A stretch of 64,000 nucleotides of DNA from positions 104,501 through 168,500 of the forward strand of contig JACEEZ010025355.1 of the NCBI GenBank assembly GCA_016584305.1, read 5' to 3'. Of this stretch, positions 1-10,132 are shown piece by piece. Numbering within the stretch: the stretch's first letter is position 1; the number at the start of each line of letters is the position of its first letter. This DNA comes from Chionoecetes opilio (Eukaryota; Arthropoda; Malacostraca; Decapoda; Majidae). A program made the position numbers and the translations under genes. The notes below the pieces were generated by a model. The model was not told where the DNA came from. It ran no database searches and saw nothing but the letters and a program-made list of their open reading frames with translations.

Positions 1-2376
1 AGTTAACACTGAATCACTTTCGAAGGTCTGTGGATAAGTATTTCCGCAACACCGTGTATGTCACCTTGGGTTGAACAAAACTATCTAGATTCAGTCATAT
101 TAATTAATACAGCTTTAATATTTGGTAAGCACACGTCTCAATGGGAATTTAACTATGAACTAATGTAACGTTTTCCAAATACTAATAGGAAATATCATTT
201 GAAGATACCTAGGTTAAGACTGATACATGTGGAGATAAATGCGTGATTTTCTGACTGTACGCGGCCACTGCGAATAAGACTTATTCTTCCGAATCACTAT
301 AAGAGTTTCAATGTCATTTTTCAAGAAGAATTTTCTGTGAATGAACGCCACACCGTGTCACAAATTTATTTCTGATTTTTCTCTTGGAAGTCAACTGAAG
401 GACACTCCAACGGTTCTTTCCGATACACTATGAAATCTTATTTCTCTTATAGTGGTGGGTTTTTTTCTTTTCTTTCCACCTTTAACAACACAAAATGATC
501 ATACCAGCCTGACTAATTATGAAAGGGGAAGGGAGTGTGGGAGTCATGTGTGGTTGTGCGAAGTGACCATGTGGCCTTCATCCCAAAGGGTTGCGTTGAC
601 TGTAAAATCTCCTTAACCACAGCGAGGAAGGGAATGAAAATCTCAATTAACACTTGAAATGATGTGATGTGTGGTCTACTCGTTGATGAATTTCCGTTCG
701 AGTATTTGCAATTTCTCCAAATGTATATAACCAACACAAAGGGGAAAAGTGGAGGGGAAATTATGTACGACTTACCTTAACCACAGCAAGGAAGGGAATG
801 AATTCCACGTGGTGCAACACAGAAAGGGAACAGGAATAGCGTGAAAAGAAGGATGCGTTCGGACGTTATCTGATTGACTTAAATAACCTGATTATCGAAC
901 GTTTAACGCCTGGGATGGGGTGTGGGGACAAAGGATAACTACTGAGTAATAGGGTAATAATGTCTTTCAATTTGATGAGAAAAATTTGACTGGAAAGGTC
1001 ATTTTAACTCTTTATTAATCCGAAACTCACTTACATATCCGACCGAGTTTCCCACGAGTGACCATGCTTCGAGAGAGGTTAAGGGCGGGAAATGCGTGGT
1101 AATTTTAGCAATCTCACTGTCTGTGTCTGTCTGTCTGTAGACAGACAGGGTCTGTATTCTGACCTCTCAAGTATCCTCAGAATTTAAGGGAAATGGTCAA
1201 TCTAGTAATGGTGTTAGTGGAATTCAGGGGTGTGTGTTTCTATGATAACATTCCTTTCGCGAAATTAAAGATCCACAGAAATAAATTAATCTCGTTGGTC
1301 GTGTACTGGGGGGGGGGGGGGGGGGAACGGTAGGGAAAGAAGAAAGAAAGAAAGAATATGATAGAACTGTTACAAAAGATAAAATTCCTCCCCTAACCAA
1401 CTGTACCTCTGTTCACTTAGCCTAGAATAAAGAAATAAATTGTTATTAAGACCTTTCACTACACTGTATGAGACTGTATCTCGGGACATTATGTGTAATT
1501 CTAGCATTATAGAGAGAAGGGAGAGGGGGAAGGGAATGACAGGGGAGAGGAGCAGAGAAAGGGGGGGGGGACGGTGGGAGAGAAAGTGGGAAGGAGAGGA
1601 GAGAAGAGGAGAGAGAGAAAGAGAATGTTACAATATTCTGGCATTACATTACATATTCTGAATATTGAATGCACGGAGAAAAGTTATGTGAAGCAGAATC
1701 AGTAAACTTTGAAAATACAATCGTGTTCCCTCATGAACCCCGAAGCCTTGACTTAGACAGGGAACACAAAAAATTCTGCAACTTTGCAACCACGACAATA
1801 ATTTCCACTGCCGCTCATCTTCACATATTTCCCGCATAAAGGAAAGACAACGGAGGACGCAGTGGACACGAAATAGGACACGAGGGGAGACACAATGAAT
1901 TTGGCGGCCCGAAGGCTGGCTAAATGCAGCGCAACGATGGGCCCATGGGCGCGAGGCGAGGCGCTGATTGGCTCAAAATGTTCCTCGCTCTGCTATTGGT
2001 CAGCAGGCCCCGTGGCGAGTACGGGTCTCCATTTCTAAACGAGCTACCCATAGCCAGCCAACCGCGCCGGAACGGGGGAAGCTATATTATGACTCGCCTT
2101 CTTTACCTGCTTCTTTACATGCTCTTTCCACAGGCAAAGAGGCGAGCTCACCAATGGATAGAGGAAAGGAGTGTGCTACTGGTGACACACTGCATCCTCG
2201 TACAACATGGGCTCTTTACATGCTCTTCTATACCTGTTCGTACAACACGGTGGGGGTCTGAGCAACCCACTTCATCCACACAACACTATTCGTATTCATA
2301 CAACACGATCTGGCAATACGAAAGCAAGGCAATACCCGCACTGCACGGTGCTGCGGTGCACAACACACAACTTGAG
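1..2376. other. Left flank without a recognisable gene
   Basis: No recognisable gene is seen. The stretch holds a G17 run near 1,309-1,325, a GAAA-rich patch (about 1,335-1,357), a purine-rich tract (about 1,510-1,625), a small CTGTCTGTC/GACAGACAG hairpin near 1,128-1,150 and a short direct repeat (CCTTAACCACAGCRAGGAAG at about 612 and 776). Around 1,940-2,070 the DNA is GC-rich with several ATTGG/CCAAT boxes, which would suit a promoter, but no gene follows that I can support. The 174-codon open frame at 1,924-2,448 resembles no family I know. Confidence 0.5.
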
Positions 2377-2378
2377 TA

Positions 2379-3126
2379 CAGGCAAATACCTTTTATCCGG
2401 ATACCCAACAACCGGAATAACCCAATAACCGGAATTTGTGGCAGGTAAGTAAATAGTATTAAAAAAAAAAAAGTAACGAAATATTTAACTTTTAATTTTG
2501 CCGCCGTAGACGTGAGCGCCACCTGTCGCCACTTGTTTATTCCGGCCATAATGCGCCATGCGCTATGATAATTCAGTGTTTATCAGTCCGTGGGCAAGGT
2601 CAGTGCTACCCGACGACCGGAGTGGTATTTTGAGTCATCCCACATACCACCCAACACACACACACACCCACACATACCACCCGTGTATGTGTGTGTATGT
2701 GGGTGTATGTGTGTGTGTGTGTGTGTGTTGGGTGGTATGTGTGGGTGGTATGGGTGTGTTGTGTGTGTTGGGTGGTATGTGTGGGGTGGTGTTGGGTGGT
2801 ATGTGTGTGTGTGTGTGTTGGGTGGTATGTGTGGGTGTGTGTGTTGGGTGGTATGTGTGTGTGTGTGTGTTGGGTGGTATGTGTGGGTGTGTGTGTTGGG
2901 TGGTATGTGTGTGTGTGTGTGTGTTGGGTGGTATGTGTGGTGTGTGTGTTGGGTGGTATGTGTGTGTGTGTGTGTGTTGGGTGGTATGTGTGGGTGTGTG
3001 TCATACAATACAAACAATCATACAATATTATGTTTCCTTTTAGTAAATGCATCTTTCGTAAGTATACTTACCCATTAACCGGCTACCCGGAAGTCCGGAT
3101 ATATCCGGATAAAAGGTATTTTCCTG
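2379..3126. mobile_element. DNA transposon O: TA duplication, CAGGCAAATACC ends
   Basis: The ends are inverted repeats: CAGGCAAATACCTTTTATCC at the left and its near-exact reverse complement (GGATAAAAGGTATTTTCCTG) at the right, with one mismatch. Both are flanked by TA (2,377-2,378 and 3,127-3,128). TA duplication plus a CAG start suits the Tc1/mariner order, perhaps pogo/Tigger-like. No transposase frame is visible; the interior is mostly GT minisatellite, so this is a non-autonomous copy. Confidence 0.75.
2641..3003. repeat. GT-rich minisatellite that flips strand near its left end
   Basis: Units of the form TTGGGTGGTATGTGTG(GT)n repeat about ten times. The first 40 bases are on the opposite strand (CATACCACCCAACACACA...), then the tract switches to GT at about 2,683, so the left end can fold back on the rest. 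Long open frames on both strands here (about 145-250 codons of V/C/G/W or T/H/P) are by-products of the repeat. Confidence 0.9.
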
Positions 3127-3129
3127 TAC

Positions 3130-3610
3130 TGAGGAAGTACTCAGTACCTCAGTACTTACCTCTTACAAGTATTTCAAATACCATAAGACATTCAAATCAA
3201 CTAATCTGTCCTCACGCTGTAATGTTTACGTTCTGCCTCTGGAGGCTCCGCAGATTGGCTTCTTCTTCTTCTTGTGACCTCTTTTGCTTAGGATCGCTTT
3301 GTAGGTCGTCTGTTAAGCTCAAGATTGAACTTGACACATATCTTCCTATTCTATGCCACTCTGTAGCCCTTTCTTTCCCTGCCACCAACAGGGTAGGGGC
3401 TGCCAGCAGCGCCATCTATCGTCTGCTACCGTAGTGTTGATGTATCATTTACCACCAGGCTGTCACACACGTATCACAAGCTCTTTTCAGTCCTGGAAAT
3501 TATCACCCATGGCGTATTCATCAAAACCATTTACTAATACGTACTATCGCATTCAAGCTATAAGTTGTACGATACGCCAAAGAACATGGAAATAGAGCAA
3601 CAGAAAGGCC
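3130..3610. repeat. Dispersed repeat, second copy at about 32,425-32,845
   Basis: The stretch from GAGGAAGTACTCAGTACC to the region after ACCCATGGCGTATTCATC matches 32,425-32,845 over most of its length. It includes the shared CCATAAGACATTCAAAT, GCGCCATCTATCGTCTGCTA-type and GGAAATTATCACCCATGG segments. Copy 1 carries an extra piece (about 3,255-3,390) with an 85-base motif also seen in the SINE at 9.7 kb. No coding function is recognised; the family is unknown to me. Confidence 0.7.
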
Positions 3611-3982
3611 ACCGCCCACTGAGAAAATTGGTAGATTTTACTACTGATTTTACTACCGGTAGAAAATCTGTTTATTTTTATATTTTTTTCTTAGAAATTT
3701 CTTTCCAAACTTTCTCCCACCATTAGAATTAAGGTAAGGGACTAAGATGAGTGTATGTTTACTTAGTGATTATTGTAAAGGCAATGTATGTATTGCAGTG
3801 TGTTAATATTGGGGGAAAAGTACAACATTTAGGAGGTGTCCACCATAAGTACATTATAACATGGGTTTCTATGATTTTGTACAACACGGTGTGCTGTGTC
3901 GCCCATAAAACCGTGTTGTATGAGGATGCAGTGTACCTAAATCCTGTTTTCTTTTTGTGGCGAGTTCGCCCTTGCTATTCTG

Positions 3983-5019
3983 GGCAGACATTCAGAGAGA
4001 GTTATAGGGCGCGGTGTTTAGCTTAACTAACTTCCTCTATTTGTACAACCCGGAAGTCGCGGGAATTCTGGTATGAGATATGGCAGTGACGCTACGGTGT
4101 CACTATGGGCTTCGATAGCTGATTGGCTGAGCGAGTACAATTACGTCACAGCCTCGCCAGCGAATCACATAGTATTTCTCAAAAAGTTTCAGCCAATCAC
4201 AAGGCTTCCACGCTCTCAGCTGTGTTTATAAACAAATTTATCATCCACACCAAAATGCTCCACCCTTCTTCCTCCTCCTCCTCCTCCACCTCCTAGCTTC
4301 TCCTTCTCCTTCTCCTCCTCCTCCTCCTCCTAACCTTTTCTTATAGCAGTTGGTAGTAGTTGTAGTAGTAGCAGCAGTAATAGTAGTAGTAGTAGCAGCA
4401 GTAATAAAATATAAGCCGTGTAACACACATTTCAGCAAGTGTTATTGGAGTGGTCTTCGTACTAAGACGATGCTTGGACGACAAAAATACGGCTTATATT
4501 TTATTACTGCTGCTACTACTACTACTATTACTGCTGCTACTACTACAACTACTACCAACTGCTATAAGAAAAGGTTAGGAGGAGGAGAAGGAGAAGGAGA
4601 AAGGAAGGAAAGGAAAAGGAAGGAGAAGGAATATAATTATGTACCTTGTCTGTGTCGCAGAGCCGTGTGGTGGTGTATGGTGTGGTGAGTCATGGTGAGA
4701 TGCCACCGTTCGCCACTCGGCCCATCACCCCATAACAAACTCATCACGAACGCATGGCATTGTAATATGGCCTAATTTCATTTGTATACTTGCCCTGTTC
4801 AGTTCTTGAGTCAGAAAACATCATATATACTCAATTTATGAGTATTTTTATGTATATTGCATGCTCCACAACTGCCTGTAGGCAGTTGCCTGTTTTTGAC
4901 AGCTCAACGTCTTTAAGTACGTCATCAATCTGCCCGCAGAATGCCAAAAGTTGCCCAAAACAGCTGTTGGAAGTCGCTAGGTCGTGAAGACCGGAAGTTA
5001 GCCTCTCTGAATGTAGCCC
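3983..5019. mobile_element. 1.04-kb insert with ends GGCAGACATTCAGAGAG, duplication CTG
   Basis: The left end GGCAGACATTCAGAGAG and right end CTCTCTGAATGTAGCCC are imperfect inverted repeats, flanked by CTG at 3,980-3,982 and 5,020-5,022. The paralogous block 5 (about 56,155-56,175) reads straight through this site with a single CTG, so it is a real insertion. The 3-bp duplication suits PIF/Harbinger-like or CACTA-like elements, but class is an inference. No transposase is seen; the interior contains the large hairpin at 4,298-4,603 and CCAAT-type boxes. Confidence 0.7.
4298..4603. repeat. Near-perfect long inverted repeat (arms about 120 bp, loop about 69 bp)
   Basis: Arm 1 (about 4,298-4,419) reads CTTCTCC..., then TAACCTTTTCTTATAGCAG, then GTAGTAGTAG triplets, then ATAAAATATAAGCCGT. 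Arm 2 (4,489-about 4,603) is its reverse complement almost base for base, including the triplet pattern. The 69-base loop is unrelated to the arms. A transcript from either strand would form one long stem. It lies inside the 3,983-5,019 insert, so it may be a feature of that mobile element rather than of the host. Confidence 0.85.
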
Positions 5020-6486
5020 CTGAGCGCCTCATATATTCAGTTTTTTCCTTATTAGTATTTATTCAGTTTATTTTAGTTATTCTATATTTTTTCTTCTCCC
5101 AACAGAATGAAGAGGAAAGTATAGCAATCATATAATCAAATTAAATTAGAATTTTCGTAATGCAAGAAATAGATTCAACACCAAAGAAAAACAATGATAT
5201 TGAAGACCCCAAATAAGAAACTTTAGATGACAAATTTTAGCGAACTTAAGCTTATTCGATATCATTACATTGGAATAAAAGATTATTGGAAGTTAACTTG
5301 TCTGATAAGGATTATTGAAGTTAGCTTCCAACTTCCGATAACAGATGTTACCTTTGATAAACATCTACAATCAGATTATTGTTTCAGTGCCCAACATTGG
5401 CCTGGATATGCAGGAGTGTGAAAGGCACTATATGGGACAGAGTGAGATGGTGCAGTGAGGTGTACAGGGGGTGACGCAGGGCTGAGTTGTGACACCTTAG
5501 GCAGTATGAAAGTGGTGGGGTAAACCACTGGGAATGGGGCCGGGTTATGGAGCAGCCCTGGGCAAGCTGGCCTGGCTGGCCCTGGTGCAGATTTAGGGGA
5601 TACAATAATAAATTGCCAATTAAAAAAAAATTGAAACATGTTTATAAATTAAGGTAGAACATTAACATTTCTTTGAATTCACAACAGGTTCTCTATTTTA
5701 TTAAGTAAAATAACATTGCTTGCTTTACAAATATATTTTGGCAGGGTATCATTTTGCTCTCCATTATCATCACCTATAAAAACCTTTTCTTGTAGTTTAC
5801 AAGTGAGAAAGAATCATAGTTTGTAAATTGCAGTTGAAGGCCACCGTGGACATTGCATGAAATGTGGCAAGCAACTAAATTAACAACCATCATAATGAAT
5901 CATTCAGAAAAAAAATACCTCCAATAGTTAAGAAATATGAAGTCATTGTATTCGCCCTTCCTACATAACATTGTGGCAAAAACCAGGAACTCTCTAGTAG
6001 TTTGGAATCAGTGCCACTTTATGAACATTTATAATGAGCAACATTAGGCACTCCCAAAACGAGTTTTAGCAGCTGCTTGATCACTGTGGAGGATTCCTGC
6101 ACTGAAGTGTTCAACACAACCTCAGTGCAGGTCTGCTACAAGGATCTAGGGCTGCAATCTGTAGATGATGAACTCTCACAGACATTCAAAGGTGTGTCTG
6201 AGAATGTAACTGCTACTGACCTGTAATATGTTACAATTATCAAGGACCTATGAGCTGATTCTCTTCGCGGCTTGAGGATAAAAAGTACATATATGTTATC
6301 TGAATGAAATTATCAGGTGCTATGATATGCGGAATGCTGCACGTAAGACGAGAGGGCAGTGTGATTGAATACTTGAGGGAGCAAGGAAGGGTGGGACAGT
6401 TAAAGGACTGCAGTGTGCAGGAAGGTACTGGATGTTGGTATCCGTTGAGGGAAAAAGTTTGTCCCTCTGTAACCATTGCTTCCATC
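5020..6486 (-). other. Zinc-finger block 1: 3' flank of the zinc-finger frame
   Basis: No gene is recognised. The stretch is shared with blocks 2-5 and lies downstream of the zinc-finger stop codon on the minus strand. It contains a frame of about 80 codons (6,240-6,509, minus) that is retained in the other copies with few changes but overlaps the zinc-finger end in a different frame; I read it as 3' untranslated sequence. A good plus-strand acceptor-like sequence, TTCTTCTCCCAACAG, sits at about 5,092-5,106 but leads into no long frame. Confidence 0.5.
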
Positions 6487-6999
6487 TCAAGGAAGGTTCT
6501 TTGTGGCATGTTTGCTGCGCATGTGATACTTTAGGCCCTCCCTACGAGAGGACTGGTAAGGACAAAGGGAACATGCAAAAGGCTTTTCTCTGGTATGGAC
6601 TCTGATATGATTCACAAGGCTAGCTTTCTCTGAACAGCGATAATTACAATGGGCGCATTGGAAAGGCTTCTCCCCAGTATGGACTCTGATATGAATCACA
6701 AGATTACCTTTCAGTGAACAGCGATAATTACAATGGGGACATTGGAAAGGCTTCTCCCCTGTATGTTTCATCCCATGGCGTGTAAAATTGGCCTTGCGGG
6801 TAGTTTTGTAAGGACAAAAGGGACACTGGTGTTCCTTGGTGGACTGTTTGGTGCCATCATGAGAGGCATCATCCCACACTATACTGGCAAAGGATGGCCC
6901 ACTTTGCTGCTGCCCTTCCCCAGTGCCAACCATCAGCTGTTGAGAGAGACTTTGATGAGGCAAGCAGTCAGTCATTCTAAGAAATGTGAAAGTCCACAT
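6487..6999 (-). CDS. C2H2 zinc-finger protein or terminal exon, copy ZF1 (4 fingers)
   Basis: This 170-codon frame encodes a 58-residue leader rich in S, Q, D and G, then four C2H2 fingers at residues 59-79, 87-107, 115-135 and 143-164, joined by TGEKPFQ-type linkers. All zinc ligands are present. Such proteins bind DNA in the nucleus; the target here is unknown. Helix positions -1/2/3/6 read R-A-N-R, L-G-N-I, E-A-S-N and R-E-G-Y. It ends KHATKNLP, whereas copies 2 and 3 have a stop right after KHAT. No BTB, ZAD, KRAB or SET domain is seen. The ATG at the 5' end is preceded by an in-frame stop nine bases upstream, and a CTTTCACATTTCTTAG acceptor-like sequence ends just before the second ATG (codon 9), so this may be a spliced terminal exon. 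An orphan single-exon gene is the alternative. Confidence 0.8.
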   Translation of the reverse strand: MWTFTFLRMTDCLPHQSLSQQLMVGTGEGQQQSGPSFASIVWDDASHDGTKQSTKEHQCPFCPYKTTRKANFTRHGMKHTGEKPFQCPHCNYRCSLKGNLVIHIRVHTGEKPFQCAHCNYRCSEKASLVNHIRVHTREKPFACSLCPYQSSRREGLKYHMRSKHATKNLP

Positions 7000-7685
7000 A
7001 AATCTTAATTAAGGCGTTTACAATAGAATTTGTTTATTAAGTCTGTGTTAAGGTGTAAAGAAATCAATGAAAAGATCAACAGAAATGAGTTGTGTATTTT
7101 GGCTGGACAATGTGAAATGCAGCTTTTCTTGCGTTATCTTGAATGTGAATATTAGTCATAATCAGGGGATATTTAGTCTGTGAGAGCTCCTGAAGTTATA
7201 GAAGTAAGGATGAAATAAGATCAGGTCTAGTTAGTACTATGAAATTCCAAGATGATAATAAGCAGAGTGCAAGATTGTGCAAGTTCTCTAGGATTCTGTA
7301 GCTTCATGAACCAGTAAGAGGTCACATTAATTTACATCATTGGTACTCCTCGGGGTCACAAAAAATAGGTCCCAAATATCCCAAAATGACCCCAGAAAAA
7401 GAAGAAAAAGTTCCAACACACCACATTGTACTGTCCTGCCGGGGCTTTAAACTCGCCGGAATCAGCGGTGTTGCCAGACGTACTGCTTATAAAAATATAT
7501 ATAAAAAATGTCCCAAATAAAAATGTCCCAAATAACAAAAAATTTGGGGTCCGTAATAAAAATGTTGGGGTCCCAAATATTTTTATTTTTTTTGTGGGCG
7601 AGAAGAAAGTGACGAGCGTATATTTACGCTATTGACTACAGGTCTGTAGATCAGGGCTGTATCATGACCGCAACTTATCCACATA
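7000..7685. other. Zinc-finger block 1: 5' flank of the zinc-finger frame
   Basis: No gene is seen. The sequence is shared almost unchanged with blocks 2 (18,090-18,355), 3 (46,320-46,590) and 4 (54,415-54,480 plus 55,050-55,645). The part from about 7,345 to 7,600, with CCCAAAT and GGTCCCAAAT motifs around an A-rich core, recurs at 55,316-55,560 and resembles a short degenerate insertion of unknown type. If the zinc-finger frame is an exon, this is intron or promoter sequence. Confidence 0.5.
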
Positions 7686-8325
7686 CCGTACATGGCTGCG
7701 TATAAGACAACTCGGTGTATAAGACGACCCCCAAAATTTCTAGTAAAAACGTAGGTTTTGGGCTATACTCGCCCTATAAGGCTACCCTCCAAGGTAGACC
7801 ACTCAGCTTATACAAGGTTAGGTACAAACAGCACATATGGTGGTCTTAAAATTTTATTGACATTTAAAAACATTAAAATTTTTAATATATTAGGAGTCGG
7901 TAGAATAATAAAGTTCTTAAATTTTTAAAAAAATTTGTTTATATAATTCTAAAGCTGTGTACAGTATTCTAATATACTGTGTACAGTATATATAGGACGA
8001 CGGTTGTACATGGCACTCCTCAACACATAATTCTGGTTGCAACCATACACATAGTTACATTACACGTCCTGATCAGCTTACTCATCTAGCTACACTTATT
8101 ATTTTACTAAAATAATGTGAATTACGGTAAGTGATTTCAGTAGAAAGTATCTGTGTTTTTACCAAGGCAGAGGTTAGCCTACCATCAATCATTACCCGCG
8201 CTAACAACGTCCCGTACACCACAGGATTTAAGGTTCACATTTTATACTGGGCGTATAAGACGACCCCCAATTTTCGGGGCTATTTTTTAAGGTTAAAAGG
8301 TCGTCTAATACGCAGCCATATACGG
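7686..8325. mobile_element. MITE B1: TA duplication, CCGTACATGGCTGCG ends
   Basis: Terminal inverted repeats CCGTACATGGCTGCGTATAA and (reverse) CCGTATATGGCTGCGTATTA bound 640 bases, flanked by TA. Block 4 has the empty site: CTTATCCACATATATATTTATAG at 55,639-55,661 matches the two flanks joined at one TA. There is no coding capacity. The subterminal GTATAAGACGACCCCC motif is shared with other elements in this window (13,590, 9,070 and 32,345), pointing to one Tc1/mariner-type superfamily. Confidence 0.88.
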
Positions 8326-8902
8326 TATATATTTATAGATTCAATTGATGAAGCGTCAAGAATAGGAAGGGCGAACTCGCCAAAAGCAAGTTTTGAGAAA
8401 AACGCGTTTGAAGTTTACGCTTGGTCAAAACATGAAGAAAAAACTTCGACGCGCGCACTGACTTCATTTACGTAGTGTTGGAAAGTATTCTTAATTTCTA
8501 ATATGATCTAAATGTTCCGGAGGTTGTCAATTATTGCTATAGTGAGCACAGACTGTTTTAATGGACTACCATGGACACTGGACTGAAATGTAGAAAGTAC
8601 AGGGAGGTCCCGTTATACGAGCATTCGATATACGAGAATCCGATGATACGAGATGTGTAAATTAGGGTCTATTTTCAATATTCGATATCGAAAATCCAAT
8701 GCTACGACATTCAAACTGGGGTGAGTAAAATTACCAAGTTATTTACTAAAGTAAATTACAAGTTATTTACTTAAATTATAAAGTCATTTCCTGACTACAC
8801 TACCCTCCCGAGTTTCGCGCTTGCTTTCTTCCGGAGGCATAGCGCGAAACTCGCGGATCGCGAAACTCGGGTATTAAAAACACTGTAAAAATGCTTATTT
8901 AG

Positions 8903-8906
<4 letters not shown>

Positions 8907-8999
<93 letters not shown>

Positions 9000-9065
9000 T
9001 ACAGCGCCGTTAGGCAGTGACCTCCAGGGGTGGGATGGTAGGTCCTGGAGGTTAACTTGAGGGCT
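8907..9065 (-). repeat. SINE 3' end (minus strand) with T36(GT)n tail
   Basis: A poly-T run and a (GT)27-type run (8,908-8,998) are followed by CTCCAGGGGTGGGATGGTAG and GGAGGTTAACTTGAGGGCTG. This is the 3' body of the SINE family seen complete at 9,680-10,132 on the other strand. It is 5' truncated. Confidence 0.7.
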
Positions 9066-9127
9066 GTGTACCTACTGTATTTTACAGTTTATAAGACTCA
9101 CTTTTTCCCCCAAAAAATATCCTGAAA

Positions 9128-9228
9128 ATGCCCCAAGCCCCTGTCCACCCAGCAGTGAATGGGTACTGGGTGTTAGCCTAGGGTTTGTGACCCGCCTCCC
9201 GGGGTGGTGGCTTCGGCCAACACTACGT
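9128..9228. repeat. Dispersed 95-bp motif (CCCAAGCCCCTGTCCACCCA)
   Basis: The segment with CCCCTGTCCACCCAGCAGTG, CCGCCTCCCGGGGTGGTGGC and CGGCCAACACTA recurs at 37,125-37,225 and 41,188-41,285. It looks like a conserved module of an old SINE or other repeat; the family is not identified. The neighbouring TACTGTATTTTACAGTTTAT at about 9,071 resembles the end of a CCGTA-type element (compare 32,342). Confidence 0.55.
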
Positions 9229-9679
9229 AGAGAAGAGGAGGGAGGAGAGGAGCTTGAGATTGAGCTCGAGTTGGGAGTCACCCAGCGGATGCTGTTTTGG
9301 TCTGAGTGAGTGAGCTTGACACATATCTTGTCAGCTGATGGTTATGTGACAGTGTTATACGGCAATAACACTGTCACAATGCCTTCCTCTCTTCTCTCCT
9401 GTCTCCTCCAGTACCTCCAGAAACCACAGTACCACACACGTCATGGTTAATCACTTATAAAGGAGTATTTTGTGGTAAATAGTAAGAAACGGCAGGGGTG
9501 TACGGTAAGGTGCTACTTATTTTGAGGTGTTACCTATCTTATGTGACACCGGCTGCTCCCGTAGAGAAAAACACAAACAAATGGAAAAAAACAAAGCAAA
9601 ACTACAAGCTATACTAAGCCTATTATAATACTATACTAAGCAGGAAGGAAGGAAGACGTGTCCCGTACGTCTCTTATGG

Positions 9680-10132
9680 GAGGCGGTAGCAGAGTGGTTA
9701 GCGTCAAGATATATGTCAAGCTCGAGCACGAGCTTGACAGACGACCTACAAAGTGACACTAAGCAGAAGAAAGGGTCACAAGAAGAAGTCTCCGAGTGGT
9801 GTTCTCAGTGATCCGAGTTCGATCCTTGATGAGGGCTGTAAAATCCACTTAAAATCTTTCTCTGCACCGTTGAGTGGCCTAAGAACACCCACACACTGCC
9901 CATTAACTCTACCTTCGATTGCGAGTGCATCGGAGGACACAGGGGGCGGCATGAGCCTCTAATCACAGGCGTCACTATAGAAATTCTGTCTGCACCACCA
10001 CGGGCAAGGGCCAACCATCACAGCCCTCAAGTTAACCTCCAGGGCCTACCATCCCACTCCTGGAGGTCACTGCCTAAAGGCGCTGTAGGCACACACACAC
10101 ATACACACACACACACAAAAAAAAAAAAAAAA
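9680..10132 (+). repeat. tRNA-derived SINE, full length, with an internal insert
   Basis: The head GAGGCGGTAGCAGAGTGG matches an RNA polymerase III A box (TAGCAGAGTGG) and CCGAGTTCGATCC at about 9,810 matches a B box. The body runs through CATGAGCCTCTAATCACAGG and CTCCAGGGCCTACC to a (CA)n(A)15 tail. An unrelated piece of about 85 bases (AAGATATATGTCAAGC... to ...CACAAGAAGAAG, about 9,705-9,790) splits the head between the two boxes, so the promoter spacing is broken. Other copies are at 28.2, 30.0 and 44.2 kb. Confidence 0.8.

Larger units (their letters stand above)
3820..8599 (-). repeat. Zinc-finger block, copy 1
   Basis: This is the first of five copies of a large repeat unit carrying a minus-strand C2H2 zinc-finger frame. 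It is recognised by long stretches shared with the other copies: GGAGGTGTCCACCATAAGTA (3,831), the 5,024-6,300 flank, the zinc-finger frame (6,487-6,999), the 7,000-7,640 flank and the 8,330-8,599 end. Two inserts interrupt it, at 3,983-5,019 and 7,686-8,325; both are absent from block 4/5. It ends where family A element A1 inserts at TA 8,598-8,599. Confidence 0.85.

Noticed and set aside
1924..2448. 174-codon plus-strand frame
   Set aside because: No recognised domain, several overlapping frames of similar length, and it runs into the left end of element O.
2558..3434. Long open frames of 145-250 codons on both strands
   Set aside because: They follow the GT/AC minisatellite; residues are almost only V, C, G, W or T, H, P and frames on both strands are open at once.
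6240..6509. Conserved frame of about 85 codons downstream of each zinc-finger stop (also 45,471-45,737 and 53,533-53,910)
   Set aside because: It is kept in all copies, but the whole flank is, and it overlaps the zinc-finger end in another frame; read as 3' untranslated sequence. A codon-level test could change this.
9680..9830. tRNA gene
   Set aside because: A- and B-box-like words are present but the spacing is wrong, no cloverleaf can be drawn and a poly-A tail follows; it is a SINE.
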